Shown here: positions 1 through 8,360 of the stretch, piece after piece
How the letters are laid out: every line of letters starts with the position of its first letter
Numbering within the stretch: position 1 is the first letter of the stretch
From: an uncultured Bacteroidales bacterium
GTDB taxonomy: Bacteria; Bacteroidota; Bacteroidia; Bacteroidales; Bacteroidaceae
Direction of reading: 5' to 3'
NCBI GenBank assembly: GCA_902772585.1
Contig: CACYBB010000004.1
Coordinates: 1 to 64,000 of the forward strand
DNA length: 64,000 bases
Notes under the pieces: model-generated
The model's database searches: none
What the model saw: only the letters and a program-made list of their open reading frames with translations
Told to the model about the DNA's origin: nothing
Translations under genes and position numbers: made by a program

Positions 1-1
1 T

Positions 2-103
2 TCGACCACGAACCCCACAACCCCCACAGGTGGCGGTGGCAACACCGGAGGTAACGGTGGAGGCGGTGACGAACCGGGCGGGGACGGAAATGACCAGAAT
101 TGA
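2..103 (+). CDS. C-terminal end of an HU-like DNA-binding protein (partial)
   Basis: Only the last 33 residues are present; the gene starts left of the window. The frame is open from base 2 to TGA at 101-103. The tail is low-complexity: Thr/Pro/Asn first, then Gly runs broken by Asp, Asn and Glu. Such Gly/Asp-rich tails are typical of the long HU-family DNA-binding proteins of Bacteroidales, which are often followed directly by a smalltalk peptide, as here. The HU assignment rests on the tail type and that neighbour, since no folded domain is visible. Another Gly-rich secreted protein is possible. Confidence 0.5.
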   Translation, partial: STTNPTTPTGGGGNTGGNGGGGDEPGGDGNDQN

Positions 104-104
104 T

Positions 105-149
105 GTCTGATGTAAGATGGCTGAGGGCTGATATCTGAGGACTGAGGCC
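105..149 (+). repeat. Degenerate 7-bp tandem repeat spacer
   Basis: The gap between the HU-like stop and the smalltalk start is made largely of heptads of the type CTGAGGN/CTGATNN, for example GGCTGAG followed by GGCTGAT. The same heptad GGCTGAG occurs as four perfect copies inside the GT2 gene at 19815-19842. Confidence 0.6.
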
Positions 150-179
150 CCAGCCTCTTAAAACCTAAAACTTGAAACA

Positions 180-296
180 ATGAAGAAGAACAGTATTATT
201 GAGGTGGCGGTGAAGGTCATTGTAGCTGCACTCACAGCATTCCTGACGGCGATTACGACTACGTCGTGCGCAGGCTACGGACCGATTACGATGTAA
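180..296 (+). CDS. Smalltalk protein (38 aa)
   Basis: A 38-residue peptide starting MKKNSIIEV and ending GYGPITM. It has a short basic N-terminus, one hydrophobic helix of about 20 residues (roughly 8-27), then TTTSCAG, which resembles a lipobox cysteine. This matches the short Bacteroidales smalltalk family, normally encoded just downstream of an HU-family gene. The upstream Gly-rich tail fits that arrangement. The start is preceded by AAACTTGAAACA, an A-rich leader typical of the phylum. The function of the family is not known to me. Membrane attachment is inferred from the hydrophobic segment and cysteine. Confidence 0.72.
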   Translation: MKKNSIIEVAVKVIVAALTAFLTAITTTSCAGYGPITM

Positions 297-312
297 GATG
301 AATTCGCATTGC

Positions 313-347
313 AACGCCACACTCTCAAAGAGAGAACGCCACACTCT
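313..347. repeat. Two direct repeats 22 bp apart, each with a small hairpin
   Basis: AACGCCACACTCT occurs at 313-325 and 335-347. Each copy runs into a different small hairpin: CTCTCAAAGAGAG after the first and CTCTGCTTTGCAGAG after the second. The 22-bp spacing recurs in other intergenic repeats of this window. Confidence 0.55.
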
Positions 348-378
348 GCTTTGCAGAGAAGAGGGAAGATGTAAGAGA

Positions 379-417
379 GAGGGGACTGACAGACTCACGA
401 GTGCTGTCAGTCCTCTT
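379..417. terminator. Hairpin between convergent genes
   Basis: GACTGACAG (384-392) pairs with CTGTCAGTC (404-412), and the stem extends outward to about 13 bp around an 11-nt loop. It sits at the 3' end of the minus-strand LOG gene, whose stop is 416-418, and downstream of the smalltalk gene. In the minus direction a pyrimidine-rich stretch follows. It probably terminates the LOG gene and perhaps both directions. Confidence 0.65.
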
Positions 418-952
418 ATGTCGTAAGGAGCTGTCGGGCTAATTCGTCCAGGTTGTTGGCTACGCAGATGTAGTCGCGCCAACGGCCACGCACCATGCCA
501 CGCTGTTGCAGGTCGTCGAACAGCTGGATGGCAGCATCCCAGAAGCCTAACATATTATAAAGGATGACACGCTTGCGGTGATAGCCAATGGTATAGGAAG
601 CGGCAACGGTGAAGACCTCGTCGAGGGTGCCCACACCACCCGGCAGGGCGATAAAAACGTCGCTTTCATCGAGCATCAGCTGTTTGCGCTCACTGAGATT
701 GTGGCACGTCAGCACCCGATCGTTATACTGCGACGTACGCCCCGTCTCCTCGACAATAGAGGGTACGACACCCAATGTCCGGCCGCCAGCCTCCTTGACA
801 GCTTTTGCTAAACACTCCATCAGCCCTTGGTTAACTCCACCAAAGACCACCAGATGACCATTCTTGGCCGCCCAACGCCCCAATTCCTCCGTCAGTTGGA
901 AGTAGGCGGCGTCTATCTGACTGTTTGCTGAACAGAACACACAAATCTTCAT
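416..952 (-). CDS. LOG-family / TIGR00730 Rossmann-fold nucleotide phosphoribohydrolase
   Basis: A 178-residue cytosolic protein of the LOG (lysine decarboxylase-like, cytokinin-activating) family. Characterised members split nucleoside 5'-monophosphates to base plus ribose 5-phosphate. The family signature PGGVGTLDE is at residues 104-112; FGGVNQGLM (37-45) forms the Rossmann glycine loop and SERKQLM is at 87-93. The ATG at 950-952 is preferred over an in-frame TTG at 959-961 because homologues begin MKICVFC and a -7 box lies at 973-980. It is monocistronic, convergent with the smalltalk gene and divergent from trhA. The substrate in this organism cannot be told from sequence. Confidence 0.9.
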   Translation of the reverse strand: MKICVFCSANSQIDAAYFQLTEELGRWAAKNGHLVVFGGVNQGLMECLAKAVKEAGGRTLGVVPSIVEETGRTSQYNDRVLTCHNLSERKQLMLDESDVFIALPGGVGTLDEVFTVAASYTIGYHRKRVILYNMLGFWDAAIQLFDDLQQRGMVRGRWRDYICVANNLDELARQLLTT

Positions 953-972
953 CGTAGTCAATCAATTTCCTG

Positions 973-980
973 CAAAAATA
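973..980 (-). promoter_or_regulatory. Promoter -7 box of LOG gene
   Basis: TATTTTTG on the minus strand matches the Bacteroidetes -7 consensus TAnnTTTG, about 20 bp upstream of the ATG. Confidence 0.65.
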
Positions 981-1044
981 CGACTTTTTAAACGGAAAAA
1001 CAAGAAAATAGAAGAAAAAATGACTCATAATGGCGAATTTTTAC

Positions 1045-1052
1045 TACCTTTG
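1045..1052 (+). promoter_or_regulatory. Promoter -7 box of trhA
   Basis: TACCTTTG matches TAnnTTTG. It lies inside an apparent upstream extension of the frame (an ATG at 1030), which argues that the extension is promoter DNA and that translation starts at 1096. Confidence 0.75.
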
Positions 1053-1095
1053 CAGCCGCTCTCTGACCAAAAGGGGCAGAGTGTGGCATCAGAAT

Positions 1096-1746
1096 ATGGC
1101 TATCAGATACACTCATAAGGAAGAATTATGGAACTCATGGTCGCATGCCGGAGGCATCGTCATGGGGGCGGTCTTTGGTGCGATTTCCCTGTGGCTGTCG
1201 TTCAGAGGCGACAACCCATGGGCACGACTGGGTGTCTGTCTGTATCTATTCGGTATGATGGGCTCATACGTGGCCTCAACGGTATATCACGCCCTACCCT
1301 TGCGCTCGAAATGGCGCGAACGGTTCCGCAAGTGGGACCATGCCGCCATCTACTGGCACATAGCGGGTTCGTATTCGCCACTGACACTGGTAGCACTACG
1401 CACCCAAGGCTATTGGGGATGGTCGCTGTTCACGTTTGTGTGGGCCTGCGCCATTGCGGGTACCTTTGTCAGTTTCATCAAACTGAAGGAGCACTCCAAC
1501 GTGGAGACCTTCTGCTTCATCGGCATGGGACTGAGCGTGCTGGTAGCCTTCAAGCCCTTGATAGACAGCGTCTCCACAGCAGCCTTCATCTGGATTGTCG
1601 CCGAGGGAGTCTGCTACATCACAGGTGCACTCTTCTACTCACTACACAAGAAGAAGTTTATGCACTCCGTGTTCCACTTCTTCGTCTTGGCAGGTTCCGT
1701 CTGTCATATCATCGCCGTCTGGGACGTATTGATGGAATATTTATAA
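1096..1746 (+). CDS. trhA: Hemolysin III family / TrhA membrane homeostasis protein (PAQR superfamily)
   Basis: A 216-residue integral membrane protein with seven predicted transmembrane helices. Family motifs are visible: SHAGGIVMGAVFG near the N-terminus, STVYHALP, HAAIYWHIAGSYSP, and a C-terminal FHFFVLAGSVCHIIA containing the conserved histidines of the PAQR fold. Bacterial members affect membrane fluidity; the hemolysin name is historical. The start MAIRYTHKEE at 1096 is chosen because the in-frame upstream ATG at 1030 precedes the -7 box. It is followed after 83 bp by an independent promoter for the CoA-transferase. Confidence 0.92.
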   Translation: MAIRYTHKEELWNSWSHAGGIVMGAVFGAISLWLSFRGDNPWARLGVCLYLFGMMGSYVASTVYHALPLRSKWRERFRKWDHAAIYWHIAGSYSPLTLVALRTQGYWGWSLFTFVWACAIAGTFVSFIKLKEHSNVETFCFIGMGLSVLVAFKPLIDSVSTAAFIWIVAEGVCYITGALFYSLHKKKFMHSVFHFFVLAGSVCHIIAVWDVLMEYL

Positions 1747-1777
1747 TAATTCTTTTGGCAGTTTGGCCGAAAATGCG

Positions 1778-1785
1778 TAATTTTG
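1778..1785 (+). promoter_or_regulatory. Promoter of CoA-transferase
   Basis: TAATTTTG (-7) with TTTG at 1754-1757 (-33) and a 20-bp spacer, a full match to the Bacteroidetes promoter layout. Confidence 0.8.
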
Positions 1786-1829
1786 CACGCAAAATTTGTA
1801 AATTGTAAATTGTCAAATAATAAATAGAC

Positions 1830-3335
1830 ATGGCTTATACACGTATGACTGCTGCCGAGGCTGCAGCACTGATTAAGAATGGCGACCATATCGCCATGAG
1901 TGGTTTTACGCCTGCCGGTGTGGCTAAGGCAACCACCAAAGAGTTAGCAAAGATTGCTGTGGCTGAGCACGAGGCTGGCCGCGAGTTCAAGGTGGCTATC
2001 TTCACTGGTGCCTCTACCGGACAGAGCACCGATGGTGACCTGGCAAACGCTCAGGCTATCCTCTATCGTGCCCCCTACACCACCAACCCCGACTTCCGTA
2101 AGCACGTCAATCTGGGCGAGATTCCCTACAACGACCTGCACCTGAGTCACATGGCACAGGAGTTGCGCTATGGCTTCTATGGTCCGTTGGATTGGGCGAT
2201 TTTGGAGGTTTGCGACATCGAGGAGGTAGGCAACGACTATCACGTCTATCTGACTGCTGCTGGTGGTATCAGTCCTACGGCTGCCCGTCTGGCTAAGCAC
2301 GTCATCCTGGAGCTGAACTCGTTCCACAATCCCAACGCTAAGTTCATCCACGACGTCTATGAGCCTCTGGATCCCCCTTACCGCAAGGCTATTCCCATTG
2401 AGCACGTTGGCGACCGCATTGGTAAGCCCTACGTCTCTATTCCCAAGGAGAAGGTGGTGGGTGTCGTAGAGTGTAACATCCCTGACGAGGCTCGTGCCTT
2501 CAAGGACAGCGACCCCGTAACCGATAAGATTGGTTTCCTGACCGCTGAGTTCCTCGTAGAGGAGATGCACAAGGGTCGTATTCCCAAGGAGTTCCTGCCC
2601 CTGCAGAGCGGTGTGGGTTCAACAGCCAACGCCATCCTCGGTGCCCTGGGCGAGGACAAGCATGTGCCCGACTTCAACATCTACACCGAGGTTATTCAGA
2701 ACTCTGTCATCGAGATGATGCTCAACGGTCGTGTGAAGGATGCTTCGGCTTGCTCGCTGACCGTCAGCAACGACTGCCTGATGCAGGTTTACGACAACAT
2801 GGACTACATGAAGCAGCACCTGACCCTGCGCCAGAGCGAGATTTCGAACTCGCCTGAGATTATCCGCCGCCTAGGTGTCATTGCTATCAATACGGCTATC
2901 GAGGCCGACCTCTACGGTAACGTCAACTCTACCCACATCAGCGGTACGAAGATGATGAATGGTATCGGTGGTTCGGGCGACTTCATCCGCAACGCCTACC
3001 TCTCTATCTTCACCTGTCCCAGCGTGGCCAAGGGTGGTGTCATCAGCTCTATCGTTCCTTTTGTTTCTCATCAGGACTCCTCAGAGCACGACGTCAACAT
3101 CATCGTCACCGAGCAGGGTGTTGCCGACCTGCGTGGCAAGAGCCCTGCACAGCGTGCCGAGTGCATCATCGAGAACTGCGCACATCCCGACTACAAGCAG
3201 CTGCTATGGGACTACCTAAAGATTTCGAAGATGGGTCAGACCCGTCACAACCTCACTGCCGCCTTCGCCATGCACGACACGCTGGCTCGCAAGGGCGACA
3301 TGCACCTGACTGACTTTGCAGAGTACGTCAAATAA
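1830..3335 (+). CDS. Succinate CoA-transferase / acetyl-CoA hydrolase family
   Basis: A 501-residue cytosolic enzyme of the acetyl-CoA hydrolase/transferase family. Features are GVGSTANAIL near residue 260, the catalytic glutamate region YTEVIQNSV near 287, and the C-terminal block STHISGTKMMNGIGGSGDF. Length and N-terminus fit succinyl-CoA:acetate or propionyl-CoA:succinate CoA-transferases, which close the succinate-propionate route or recover ATP from acetyl-CoA in Bacteroidales. Codon use is strongly biased toward a few codons, suggesting high expression. It has its own promoter and a strong intrinsic terminator (3365-3397). Which CoA acceptor dominates is not decided by sequence. Confidence 0.92.
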   Translation: MAYTRMTAAEAAALIKNGDHIAMSGFTPAGVAKATTKELAKIAVAEHEAGREFKVAIFTGASTGQSTDGDLANAQAILYRAPYTTNPDFRKHVNLGEIPYNDLHLSHMAQELRYGFYGPLDWAILEVCDIEEVGNDYHVYLTAAGGISPTAARLAKHVILELNSFHNPNAKFIHDVYEPLDPPYRKAIPIEHVGDRIGKPYVSIPKEKVVGVVECNIPDEARAFKDSDPVTDKIGFLTAEFLVEEMHKGRIPKEFLPLQSGVGSTANAILGALGEDKHVPDFNIYTEVIQNSVIEMMLNGRVKDASACSLTVSNDCLMQVYDNMDYMKQHLTLRQSEISNSPEIIRRLGVIAINTAIEADLYGNVNSTHISGTKMMNGIGGSGDFIRNAYLSIFTCPSVAKGGVISSIVPFVSHQDSSEHDVNIIVTEQGVADLRGKSPAQRAECIIENCAHPDYKQLLWDYLKISKMGQTRHNLTAAFAMHDTLARKGDMHLTDFAEYVK

Positions 3336-3364
3336 AGGATTTTCTACCATTCGTATATTAAAAT

Positions 3365-3397
3365 TGGGCTATGGTACACATCATAGCCCATTTTTTA
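3365..3397 (+). terminator. Intrinsic terminator of CoA-transferase
   Basis: TGGGCTATG (3365-3373) pairs perfectly with CATAGCCCA (3382-3390) around an 8-nt loop and is followed by TTTTTT. An in-frame ATG of the next gene's frame (3371) falls inside it, so that upstream start is rejected. Confidence 0.92.
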
Positions 3398-3472
3398 GTT
3401 AATGTTCTTTGGGTCGAGTGCCGACAATATGCTACAAACAACAAACATCAAATTATAATAGACATTACAACT

Positions 3473-4657
3473 ATGAAAGATTTTAATTACTATGCACCGA
3501 CAGAGGTGGTATTTGGTAAAGAGTCAGAAGAACAGGTGGCTCAACTGATTAAGAAGTATGGTGGCACAAAAGTGCTGGTACACTATGGTGGCAAGAGCGC
3601 CGAGAGGTCAGGACTGCTAGACAAGATTTGCGGACTACTGACAGCTGGTGGCGTTGAGTTCACCAAGTTGGGTGGCGTGGTACCCAACCCACGTCTATCC
3701 CTGGCGCAAAAGGGCATCGACATCTGTCGCAAGGAAGGTATCGACTTCATCTTGGCAGTGGGTGGCGGTAGTGTCATCGACTCATCAAAGTGTATTGCCT
3801 ACGGTGTACCTTTCGAAGGCAACGTCTGGGACATCTACCTGGGCAAGGCTGAACCTAAGGAGATGCTACCCATAGCCGCTGTGCTGACCATTCCCGCTGC
3901 AGGCAGCGAGATGAGTGAGTCGAGCGTGATTACCAATGAGGATGGCGACGTAAAGCGGGGCTACTCCAACAACCTGTCGCGCCCCAAGTTTGCTATCATG
4001 AATCCAGAGCGTACGTTCACACTACCCCCCTATCAGACGGCAGCAGGTGTCACCGACATGATGATGCACACTATGGAGCGCTACTTCACCAAGGACGACG
4101 ACATGGACCTGACCACCGACCTCGCCGAGGCGTCGTTGCGTAACATCAAGAATGCGGTCTTCGCTGTGCTGAAGGATCCTGAGGACTACCGCTATCGTGC
4201 ACAGATTATGTGGGGCGGTTCGCTGATGCACAACGACCTGACGGGCTGTGGTGGTACCGGTGACTGGGCTACCCACCAATTGGAACATGAGCTCAGTGGT
4301 ATGTTCGACGTTACCCACGGTGCTGGTCTGGCAGCCATCTGGCCCAGTTGGGCACGCTACACGATGCACGAGAACCTGCGTCGCTTTGTGCGTTTTGCCG
4401 TCAACGTGATGGATGTGCCCAACGACTTCACCGACCCAGAGGGCACCGCCAACAAGGGTATTGAGGCTATGGAACGTTTCTACCACGCTATCGGCATGCC
4501 CATCAACATCAAGGAGCTCATCGGCAAGGACATCACTGATGAGGAAATCAAGGAGATGACGCGTAAGTGCAGTCGTGACTACACCTCTACCTGCGGAGCC
4601 CTGAAGGTACTCAAGGCTGAGGACATGGAGGCTATCTACCGAATGGCCAGAGGATAG
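3473..4657 (+). CDS. Iron-containing alcohol dehydrogenase (butanol dehydrogenase type)
   Basis: A 394-residue group III alcohol dehydrogenase. GGGSVIDSSK near residue 96 is the NAD(P)-binding loop. Metal ligands are seen in GVTDMMMHTMERYF (about 195-208), HQLEHELSG (about 267) and DVTHGAGLA (about 279). The whole most resembles BdhA/YqhD-like enzymes that reduce aldehydes with NADPH. The start MKDFNYYAPTEVVFG is chosen because the upstream frame crosses the preceding terminator. It likely acts in redox balancing or detoxification of aldehydes from sugar breakdown. It is followed by a long hairpin terminator that abuts the cysS promoter. Confidence 0.92.
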   Translation: MKDFNYYAPTEVVFGKESEEQVAQLIKKYGGTKVLVHYGGKSAERSGLLDKICGLLTAGGVEFTKLGGVVPNPRLSLAQKGIDICRKEGIDFILAVGGGSVIDSSKCIAYGVPFEGNVWDIYLGKAEPKEMLPIAAVLTIPAAGSEMSESSVITNEDGDVKRGYSNNLSRPKFAIMNPERTFTLPPYQTAAGVTDMMMHTMERYFTKDDDMDLTTDLAEASLRNIKNAVFAVLKDPEDYRYRAQIMWGGSLMHNDLTGCGGTGDWATHQLEHELSGMFDVTHGAGLAAIWPSWARYTMHENLRRFVRFAVNVMDVPNDFTDPEGTANKGIEAMERFYHAIGMPINIKELIGKDITDEEIKEMTRKCSRDYTSTCGALKVLKAEDMEAIYRMARG

Positions 4658-4675
4658 GAATAGCAAAAAATAAAG

Positions 4676-4725
4676 AGTGAAAAGTGAAAATTTGCTGCAC
4701 AGCAATCACTTTTCACTTTTTTTTT
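4676..4725 (+). terminator. Terminator of alcohol dehydrogenase gene
   Basis: AGTGAAAAGTGA (4676-4687) pairs perfectly with TCACTTTTCACT (4706-4717), with an inner TTGCTG/CAGCAA pairing, followed by a run of T to 4725. The T-run leads directly into the cysS -7 box. Confidence 0.9.
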
Positions 4726-4726
4726 G

Positions 4727-4734
4727 TACCTTTG
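4727..4734 (+). promoter_or_regulatory. Promoter -7 box of cysS
   Basis: TACCTTTG begins one base after the T-tract of the previous terminator and 22 bp before the cysS ATG, so the 5' leader is very short. Confidence 0.75.
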
Positions 4735-4755
4735 CGCCCAGTTAAACGAAAGCAT

Positions 4756-6246
4756 ATGGAATCAAAACTGGTTATTTACAATACGCTGACGCGCCAGAAG
4801 GAGCGTTTCGAGCCGTTGCACGCCCCCAATGTGGGTATGTATGTCTGTGGTCCTACCGTTTATGGTGACCCCCATCTGGGTCATGCCCGTCCTGCCATCA
4901 CCTTCGACCTCTTGTTCCGCTATCTGAAACATCTGGGTTACAAGGTGCGCTACGTGCGCAACATCACGGACGTAGGCCATTTGGAGCACGATGCCGACGA
5001 GGGCGAAGACAAGATTGCCAAGAAGGCGCGTCTGGAACAGTTGGAGCCTATGGAGATTGCCCAGTACTACACCAACCGCTACCATCAGTATATGGATGCA
5101 CTGAATGTGCTGCGCCCCTCTATCGAGCCCCATGCTACGGGTCACATCATTGAACAGCAGCAGCTTGTACAGCAGATTCTGGATAATGGTTTTGCCTACG
5201 AGTCGAATGGCTCCATCTATTTCGACATCGAGGCCTATAACAAGAAATACCACTATGGCATTCTCTCTGGTCGCTCACTGGAGAATATCAAGGATGAGAG
5301 TCGCGAGTTGGCAGGTGTTGGCGAGAAGCGCAACCAGGCTGACTTTGCCCTGTGGAAGAAGGCGCAACCCGAGCATATCATGCGCTGGCCCTCACCCTGG
5401 AGTGACGGTTTTCCTGGCTGGCACTGCGAGTGTACAGCGATGGGACGCAAGTATCTGGGCGAGGAGTTTGATATCCATGGCGGCGGTATGGACCTCATCT
5501 TCCCCCACCATGAGTGTGAGATTGCACAGGCTCAGGCCTCGATGGGCCATCCTGCCGTTAAATACTGGATGCACAACAACATGCTGACCATCAACGGTCA
5601 GAAGATGGGTAAGTCGTACAATAACTTCATCACGCTGGAACAGTTCTTCACAGGTAACCACCCGTTGCTGGAGAAAGCCTACTCGCCCATGACCATCCGC
5701 TTCTTCGTGCTCTCTGCCCACTACCGTGGTACCGTGGACTTCTCGAACGAGGCCCTGCAGGCTGCCGAGAAAGGACTGGAGAAGTTGATGAATGCCATTG
5801 CCGACCTGGAGCGCGTTCAGGTATCAGACAAGTGTGATGCCGAGACTGAGAAGGTGGTTAAGAGTCTGCGCCAGAAGTGCTACGACGCGATGAACGACGA
5901 CCTGGCCACACCACAGGTTATCAGCAACCTCTTCGAGGCTTGCACCGTCATCAACAAGCTCGTAGACCATAAGGCCACCATCTGTGCCGACTGTCTGAAA
6001 GAGCTCTCCGACACCATGCACCTCTTTGCTGAGGACATCCTTGGTCTGAAGGCAGAGAAGAGTGGTACTAACGATGAGCGTGAGGCTGCCTTCGGTAAGG
6101 TGATGGATATGGTTCTAGAACTCCGTGCTAAAGCTAAGGCCGATAAGGACTGGGCCACCAGCGACAAGATTCGCGACGAACTTGCCGCTGCCGGTTTCGA
6201 GGTCAAAGACACCAAGGACGGTGTGACTTGGAAGCTGAATAAGTAA
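4756..6246 (+). CDS. cysS: Cysteine--tRNA ligase
   Basis: A 496-residue class I aminoacyl-tRNA synthetase that charges tRNA-Cys. The HIGH motif appears as HLGH in [15 protein letters not shown], and the KMSKS loop as KMGKS in [17 protein letters not shown] near the N-terminus and GWHCECTAM supply zinc-binding residues. The C-terminal helical part ([12 protein letters not shown]...SDKIRDEL) is complete. The ATG at 4756 is used because the frame upstream runs back through terminator and promoter. It is probably cotranscribed with the esterase that starts 34 bp downstream. Confidence 0.97.
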   Translation: MESKLVIYNTLTRQKERFEPLHAPNVGMYVCGPTVYGDPHLGHARPAITFDLLFRYLKHLGYKVRYVRNITDVGHLEHDADEGEDKIAKKARLEQLEPMEIAQYYTNRYHQYMDALNVLRPSIEPHATGHIIEQQQLVQQILDNGFAYESNGSIYFDIEAYNKKYHYGILSGRSLENIKDESRELAGVGEKRNQADFALWKKAQPEHIMRWPSPWSDGFPGWHCECTAMGRKYLGEEFDIHGGGMDLIFPHHECEIAQAQASMGHPAVKYWMHNNMLTINGQKMGKSYNNFITLEQFFTGNHPLLEKAYSPMTIRFFVLSAHYRGTVDFSNEALQAAEKGLEKLMNAIADLERVQVSDKCDAETEKVVKSLRQKCYDAMNDDLATPQVISNLFEACTVINKLVDHKATICADCLKELSDTMHLFAEDILGLKAEKSGTNDEREAAFGKVMDMVLELRAKAKADKDWATSDKIRDELAAAGFEVKDTKDGVTWKLNK

Positions 6247-6280
6247 ACCCGTACGACAACAGACAACAACCCCAATAGCT

Positions 6281-7738
6281 ATGAATAAGAAAGGACTATT
6301 CTTCATGATGCTTGTGGCAGTGGCCACAACGCTGCAGGCTAAGGTGCGCCTGCCACACCTGGTCAGTGACAATATGGTGATTCAGCAACAGACCGACGTA
6401 CGTCTGTGGGGCTGGGCAAAGCCAGGCAAGAAGGTGATAGCCACTACGTCGTGGTCGAACCAGAAGGCAGAAGCCAAAGTCGACAAGCAGGGTCGCTGGT
6501 TGTTGACGGTAAAATCGCCAGCAGCATCCTACGAACCGCTGAGCATTACTTTTGACGATGGTGACGGCAAGGTAACCATTAGTAATGTACTCGCAGGCGA
6601 GGTATGGGTCTGTGCCGGACAGTCGAACATGGAGATGCCCGTCAAAGGCTTTGGAGGTTGTCCTGTGGTAAACTATAACCAAGAGGTGCTGGGGTGTGCT
6701 GGCAAGCGTCAAGTACGCTCGGCCAAAATTCCCAGTATCATGCGTATGACTCCCCAAGAGGATGCAGACACCCAGTGGCGCGAGTGCTCACCAGAGACGG
6801 TTGGTGAGTTCTCTGCAACGGGTTATTTCTTTGCCAAGCTGGTAAACAAGACCCTCGACATCCCCATTGGCCTCATCGAAGCCAACAAAGGTGGAAGTCG
6901 CGTGGAGAGTTGGCTGACCAAGGAGAATCTGGAGAAATACACCCAGGAGCCTACCGACACGATGGGCATCGTCAACTTCAAGAAGGAATGGGACTACCAT
7001 CGTGCGCTGGTATGGGGTAATGGTACATTCCATCCCATCCTGAACTATACCGTCAAGGGCATCCTGTTCTATCAGGGCTGCTCGAATGTTGGCGATCCAG
7101 GTAACCAGTATTCAGAACGCTTGATACTACTCGTTGAACAATGGCGCCAGCAGTTCGGACTGGGCGAGATACCATTCTACTTTGTACAGATAGCTCCCTA
7201 CGAGAGCGGCAACAAACAAGGTACATGGAATGCGCTATTGCAAGAGCAGCAATTCCGTGCCTCACAGATTATCCCCAACAGTGGACTGGTATGCACCAAC
7301 GATGCCGTCTATCCTTACGAGACGACCCAGATACATCCTGCTCAGAAGCAGAAGGTGGGTGAGAGACTGGCTTTCCTGGCTCTCAACAAGACCTATGGCA
7401 TGAAGAGCGTCATCTGTGAGAGTCCGTCATATAAAGATATGCTTATCAAGAACGATAGCGTTCTGATTCACCTGAACAACGAGTGTGGTGGTACCAGTCG
7501 CTACATAGACATCGAAGGCTTTGAGGTTGCAGGTGCCGACCGCGTATTCCATCCTGCCAAGGCTCAGCATTTCTGGCAACCTGGCGGTGCTTATTGGGAT
7601 GAATGTATCATCATCAAGAGCGACGAGGTCAAGGAACCTGTTGCCGTGCGCTACTGTTTCCGTAACTGGCAGTTGGGCAACCTGGCCAATCAGGGAGGAT
7701 TGCCACTCTTCCCCTTCCGTACCGATAATTGGGAGTAA
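6281..7738 (+). CDS. Secreted sialate O-acetylesterase (SASA/SGNH family)
   Basis: A 485-residue exported esterase. Residues 1-20 are a signal peptide ending TLQAKV. VWVCAGQSNMEMPV (about 108-121) carries the SGNH nucleophile serine, and DAVYPYETTQIHPAQKQKVG contains the catalytic His block. The N-terminal LPHLVSDNMVIQQ segment is typical of the family. Members remove acetyl esters from sialic acids or from hemicellulose, and in xylan degraders related enzymes act on acetylated oligosaccharides. It is the only clear CAZyme-like gene outside the 32-61 kb locus. Its stop overlaps the next start (TAATG). Confidence 0.88.
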   Translation: MNKKGLFFMMLVAVATTLQAKVRLPHLVSDNMVIQQQTDVRLWGWAKPGKKVIATTSWSNQKAEAKVDKQGRWLLTVKSPAASYEPLSITFDDGDGKVTISNVLAGEVWVCAGQSNMEMPVKGFGGCPVVNYNQEVLGCAGKRQVRSAKIPSIMRMTPQEDADTQWRECSPETVGEFSATGYFFAKLVNKTLDIPIGLIEANKGGSRVESWLTKENLEKYTQEPTDTMGIVNFKKEWDYHRALVWGNGTFHPILNYTVKGILFYQGCSNVGDPGNQYSERLILLVEQWRQQFGLGEIPFYFVQIAPYESGNKQGTWNALLQEQQFRASQIIPNSGLVCTNDAVYPYETTQIHPAQKQKVGERLAFLALNKTYGMKSVICESPSYKDMLIKNDSVLIHLNNECGGTSRYIDIEGFEVAGADRVFHPAKAQHFWQPGGAYWDECIIIKSDEVKEPVAVRYCFRNWQLGNLANQGGLPLFPFRTDNWE

Positions 7739-8271
7739 TGGAGCATCCTTTAGAGAAATTCAAATACTGCCCTGTTTGTGGCAGCACACACTTTGAAGTC
7801 AACAACTTCAAGAGTAAGAAATGTAGGGATTGCGGATTTACCTATTATGCCAATCCCTGTTCTGCTACAGCTGCATTCATCGTTAACGACAAGGACGAGC
7901 TGCTGGTGGTAAGACGAGCCAAAGACCCCGCTAAAGGAACCCTTGACCTGCCTGGTGGCTTCTGTGATATGTATGAAACCGTTGAGGAGGGTATGCTTCG
8001 AGAGATCAAAGAAGAGACAGGACTTGACGTTGAGAACATCGAATACCTTTTCTCTTCACCCAACGTCTATATGTATAGCGGCATGGGGGTCCATACGCTT
8101 GATATGGACTTCCTTGTTCGTGTTCACGGTGATTCCATCGTCGTAAAAGCTGCCGACGATGCAGCCGAGGCTCTTTGGATACCTATTAACAAAGTTAATC
8201 CTGCTGAGTTCGGGTTGACAAGCATCCGAAACGCCGTCATCCGTTTTTTGACAGAAACGTTAAGAAAATAA
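7738..8271 (+). CDS. NUDIX hydrolase with N-terminal zinc ribbon
   Basis: A 177-residue protein. The N-terminus has a four-Cys zinc ribbon (C11, C14, C29, C32) like NADH pyrophosphatase. The NUDIX box follows the consensus Gx5Ex7REUxEExGU, with REIKEETGL as its end. It probably hydrolyses NADH-type or other nucleoside-diphosphate substrates; the exact one is unknown. The ATG at 7738 overlaps the esterase stop by one base, so it is translationally coupled. An in-frame TTG nine bases upstream is less likely. Confidence 0.9.
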   Translation: MEHPLEKFKYCPVCGSTHFEVNNFKSKKCRDCGFTYYANPCSATAAFIVNDKDELLVVRRAKDPAKGTLDLPGGFCDMYETVEEGMLREIKEETGLDVENIEYLFSSPNVYMYSGMGVHTLDMDFLVRVHGDSIVVKAADDAAEALWIPINKVNPAEFGLTSIRNAVIRFLTETLRK

Positions 8272-8312
8272 AAAATTACATATATAAATAAGGTGTAACC
8301 AAAACTTTTGCT

Positions 8313-8320
8313 TACTTTTG
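8313..8320 (+). promoter_or_regulatory. Promoter -7 box of topA operon
   Basis: TACTTTTG, 40 bp upstream of the topA ATG, in the 89-bp gap after the NUDIX gene. No clear -33 element. Confidence 0.7.
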
Positions 8321-8360
8321 CCGCCCAAACGAATAAAGAAAACAATTAAAAGGTAAGATA

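Noticed and set aside
1030..1095. Longer N-terminus for TrhA
   Set aside because: The extra codons contain the -7 box TACCTTTG and do not resemble homologues. The same reasoning removed upstream extensions at cysS, the alcohol dehydrogenase, the AraC-type regulator, DUF4254, the pseudouridine synthase and MntA.
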